Positions 7,001 through 7,303 of a DNA stretch of 7,303 nucleotides are shown piece after piece. Position numbers and translations under genes: made by a program. This stretch comes from Pseudomonadota bacterium (GTDB lineage: Bacteria > Pseudomonadota > Gammaproteobacteria > Burkholderiales > Thiobacillaceae). The notes under the pieces were generated by a model that was not told the DNA's origin, ran no database searches, and saw only the letters and a program-made list of their open reading frames with translations. How positions within the stretch are numbered: the first letter of the stretch is position 1; the number at the start of each line of letters is the position of its first letter. Location: NCBI GenBank assembly GCA_021836225.1, contig JAKBJA010000021.1, positions 1 to 7,303 of the forward strand, written 5' to 3'.

Positions 7001-7058
7001 GGGCTTTCTGTTCTGCAGGCCGATCCCGATCGAGGAGTGGGAACGCCTGCTGGACTAG
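4017..7058 (+). CDS. Membrane PAS-PAS-GGDEF-EAL protein (bifunctional diguanylate cyclase/c-di-GMP phosphodiesterase)
   Basis: With the GTG start at 4017 the product is 1013 residues; a GTG at 3966 would add 17. The N-terminal third (about 14-315) is very hydrophobic with around ten predicted helices and a loop motif FPSPSDLFY (102-110), a sensor type I recognise from other signalling proteins but cannot name. Two PAS domains follow (about 337-453 and 463-573), each ending in RDITER. The GGDEF domain (about 578-755) has the intact GGDEF at 662-666 and an RQHD I-site (653-656) five residues before it, allowing product inhibition. The EAL domain (about 770-1010) retains EAL (796-798), N856 in NVS, ELTES, DDFGTGYSS (D918, D919), K939, EGVET (E975) and QGFLF. 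Both activities, synthesis and hydrolysis of c-di-GMP, are therefore plausible. The protein would sit in the inner membrane with its enzymatic part in the cytoplasm. It has its own promoter and is transcribed away from the cell-wall operon. The signal sensed is unknown. Confidence 0.95.
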   Translation: MSHDSRTRLFSQARLVLIAGVVGLLVGMVGVLLAQDVQRVRFFDNLHWTAGTVTAAVLAWFGVRSAQADSVRGLRWIAIGLTAYAVGQIIWDVQALTGYAGFPSPSDLFYVLLGPCVAAGLLSESFRLADRVQRRTLLLDAATLGIAATTLVLVLYLPRRGDMALLQLTVVVAYPASLLATACIGLVAAPTLRLKFSWSYWLFLASLMVTGVCWMVWNAMALDGVAADGAWFNSLFSFSVMGMGLATLYWNIGVSRNAVWERRSEGFLRMLPLAAVVLACLAVIWADPDAGVSRAVVKSVEIGALVVIALAMLKQGTLLQEHDQLKTVSRHLEDSEHQKKLILDTIPDLVWLKDAEGVYRMCNPAMERFFGAPESEIVDKTDFGFVDAETARFLQQRDREAMASEQPTQNEEWVTSAANGRRLLFETIRTRLRDRNGKTLGVLGVARDITERESVGRELALVNFALNRVKEAAYLADEQGHFHYVNDEACRAMECTRDELMKLRVIDVDCEITQPGQWRAFWDQLKTEKAMTLESCHKTRNGKTFPVEINANYFEFSGQAYVLGLARDITERKQVEKQIRELAYYDALTRLPNRRLLMDRLGQALIASQRSREFGALMILDLDHFKTLNDTRGHDVGDQLLVEVARRLTSNVRQHDTVCRLGGDEFVVMLEDLGQDEPHAITQAETIAEKVRAALNQPYSLNHNGAKFHSTTSLGLTLFRGQDASVDMLLKQADVALYQAKDAGRNLVRFFNPAMQAAIDSRMVMEAALRHALDKGEFQLYYQPQIDQDGGLIGAEALIRWLPVNQGMISPADFIPLAEETGLILPIGKWVLDTACAQLKAWERDPRTQSLQMSVNVSARQFHQPDFVDTVQHSLVASGINPARLKLELTESVVLENVDAVVSRMQQLNALGVSFCLDDFGTGYSSLSYLKRLPLDQVKIDQSFVRDVTEDLNDAAIVMAIMAMSRSLGLQVIAEGVETQAQRDFLLKNQCVAYQGFLFCRPIPIEEWERLLD

Positions 7059-7060
7059 GC

Positions 7061-7082
7061 CGCCCGGCTGTTCGGTCGGGCG
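7061..7082. terminator. Possible hairpin terminator between convergent genes
   Basis: CGCCCGGC (7061-7068) can pair with GTCGGGCG (7075-7082), eight pairs including one G-U, around a six-base loop, three bases after the GGDEF-EAL stop and just before the stop of the convergent gene at 7091. No T run follows on either strand, so it is not a canonical intrinsic terminator. Confidence 0.3.
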
Positions 7083-7090
7083 ACGCGTCC

Positions 7091-7303
7091 TTACTGAACC
7101 GGCATCGGCTTGTTGTCGTTGAGGTTGAGCCAGCCTTTGGCGATGCGGTAGACGAACCAGACGAAGGCCACGCCCCAGACGACCCAGCCGATCAGGATGA
7201 TCCAGGTGATGGCGCCGACGATGCACCACACCACGCTCCACCAGAAGGTGCTGATCTGCCATTTGAAATGGCTTTCCAGCCAGGTGCCCTGGACCTCCTC
7301 GCG
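7091..7303 (-). CDS. Trp-rich small membrane protein, C-terminal part (DUF4870/Tic20-like)
   Basis: The frame is open from the right edge to a TAA at 7091-7093, giving the last 70 residues of a protein whose start is outside the window. The visible part is WLESHFKWQISTFWW, a membrane helix (about SVVWCIVGAITWIILIGWVV), a second helix (about WGVAFVWFVYRI), then a conserved-looking tail KGWLNLNDNKPM. This pattern, a short amphipathic approach to the membrane, two helices and a Y-R-I-x-K-G-W-L-x-L-N-D tail, resembles small inner-membrane proteins annotated as DUF4870 or Tic20-like; that assignment is from memory of the pattern. Ten of the 70 residues are tryptophan. It converges on the GGDEF-EAL gene with 32 bases between stops. 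The function is unknown. Confidence 0.72.
   Translation of the reverse strand, partial: REEVQGTWLESHFKWQISTFWWSVVWCIVGAITWIILIGWVVWGVAFVWFVYRIAKGWLNLNDNKPMPVQ

Overview
The window is GC-rich bacterial chromosome. Its protein families and codon usage fit a Gram-negative proteobacterium, most plausibly an environmental betaproteobacterium. That placement is inferred from protein style, not from a marker gene. I see no rRNA, tRNA, CRISPR array, insertion sequence or phage gene. The coding pattern is dense and looks like ordinary chromosome, with nothing pointing to horizontal transfer.

Left part (1-1660). A truncated alkaline-phosphatase-superfamily gene (type I phosphodiesterase/nucleotide pyrophosphatase) leaves the window on the minus strand. 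It is divergent from dgkA, a short integral-membrane lipid kinase on the plus strand. dgkA converges on two small minus-strand genes: a 75-residue protein of unknown family and a DUF2934 protein. A terminator-like hairpin separates these two from the next gene upstream.

Middle part (1658-3782), all minus strand. There is a membrane-anchored DUF302 protein and then a two-gene cell-wall operon. The operon holds a LysM + YkuD L,D-transpeptidase whose stop codon overlaps by 4 bases the start of a MepK-like (YcbK, peptidase M15A/DUF882) murein endopeptidase. The first family makes 3-3 peptidoglycan crosslinks and the second is known in E. coli to cut them, so the pair looks like a coupled remodelling unit. 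The transpeptidase has a Sec-type signal and the endopeptidase a twin-arginine signal.

Right part (3783-7303). Divergent from the cell-wall operon is a roughly 1013-residue cyclic-di-GMP enzyme: about ten membrane helices, two PAS domains, an intact GGDEF domain with its inhibitory RxxD site, and an intact EAL domain. Its upstream region has a good sigma70-type promoter (CTGACA-17-TATAAA), and a perfect 9+9 inverted repeat lies over the predicted transcription start. After it, a convergent Trp-rich small membrane protein gene runs off the right edge.

The main functional theme is the cell envelope: lipid kinase, wall crosslinking and cleavage, and a membrane c-di-GMP sensor. The most useful leads are the coupled transpeptidase/endopeptidase pair, the inverted repeat at the c-di-GMP gene promoter, and the uncharacterised multi-helix sensor with its FPSPSD loop motif.
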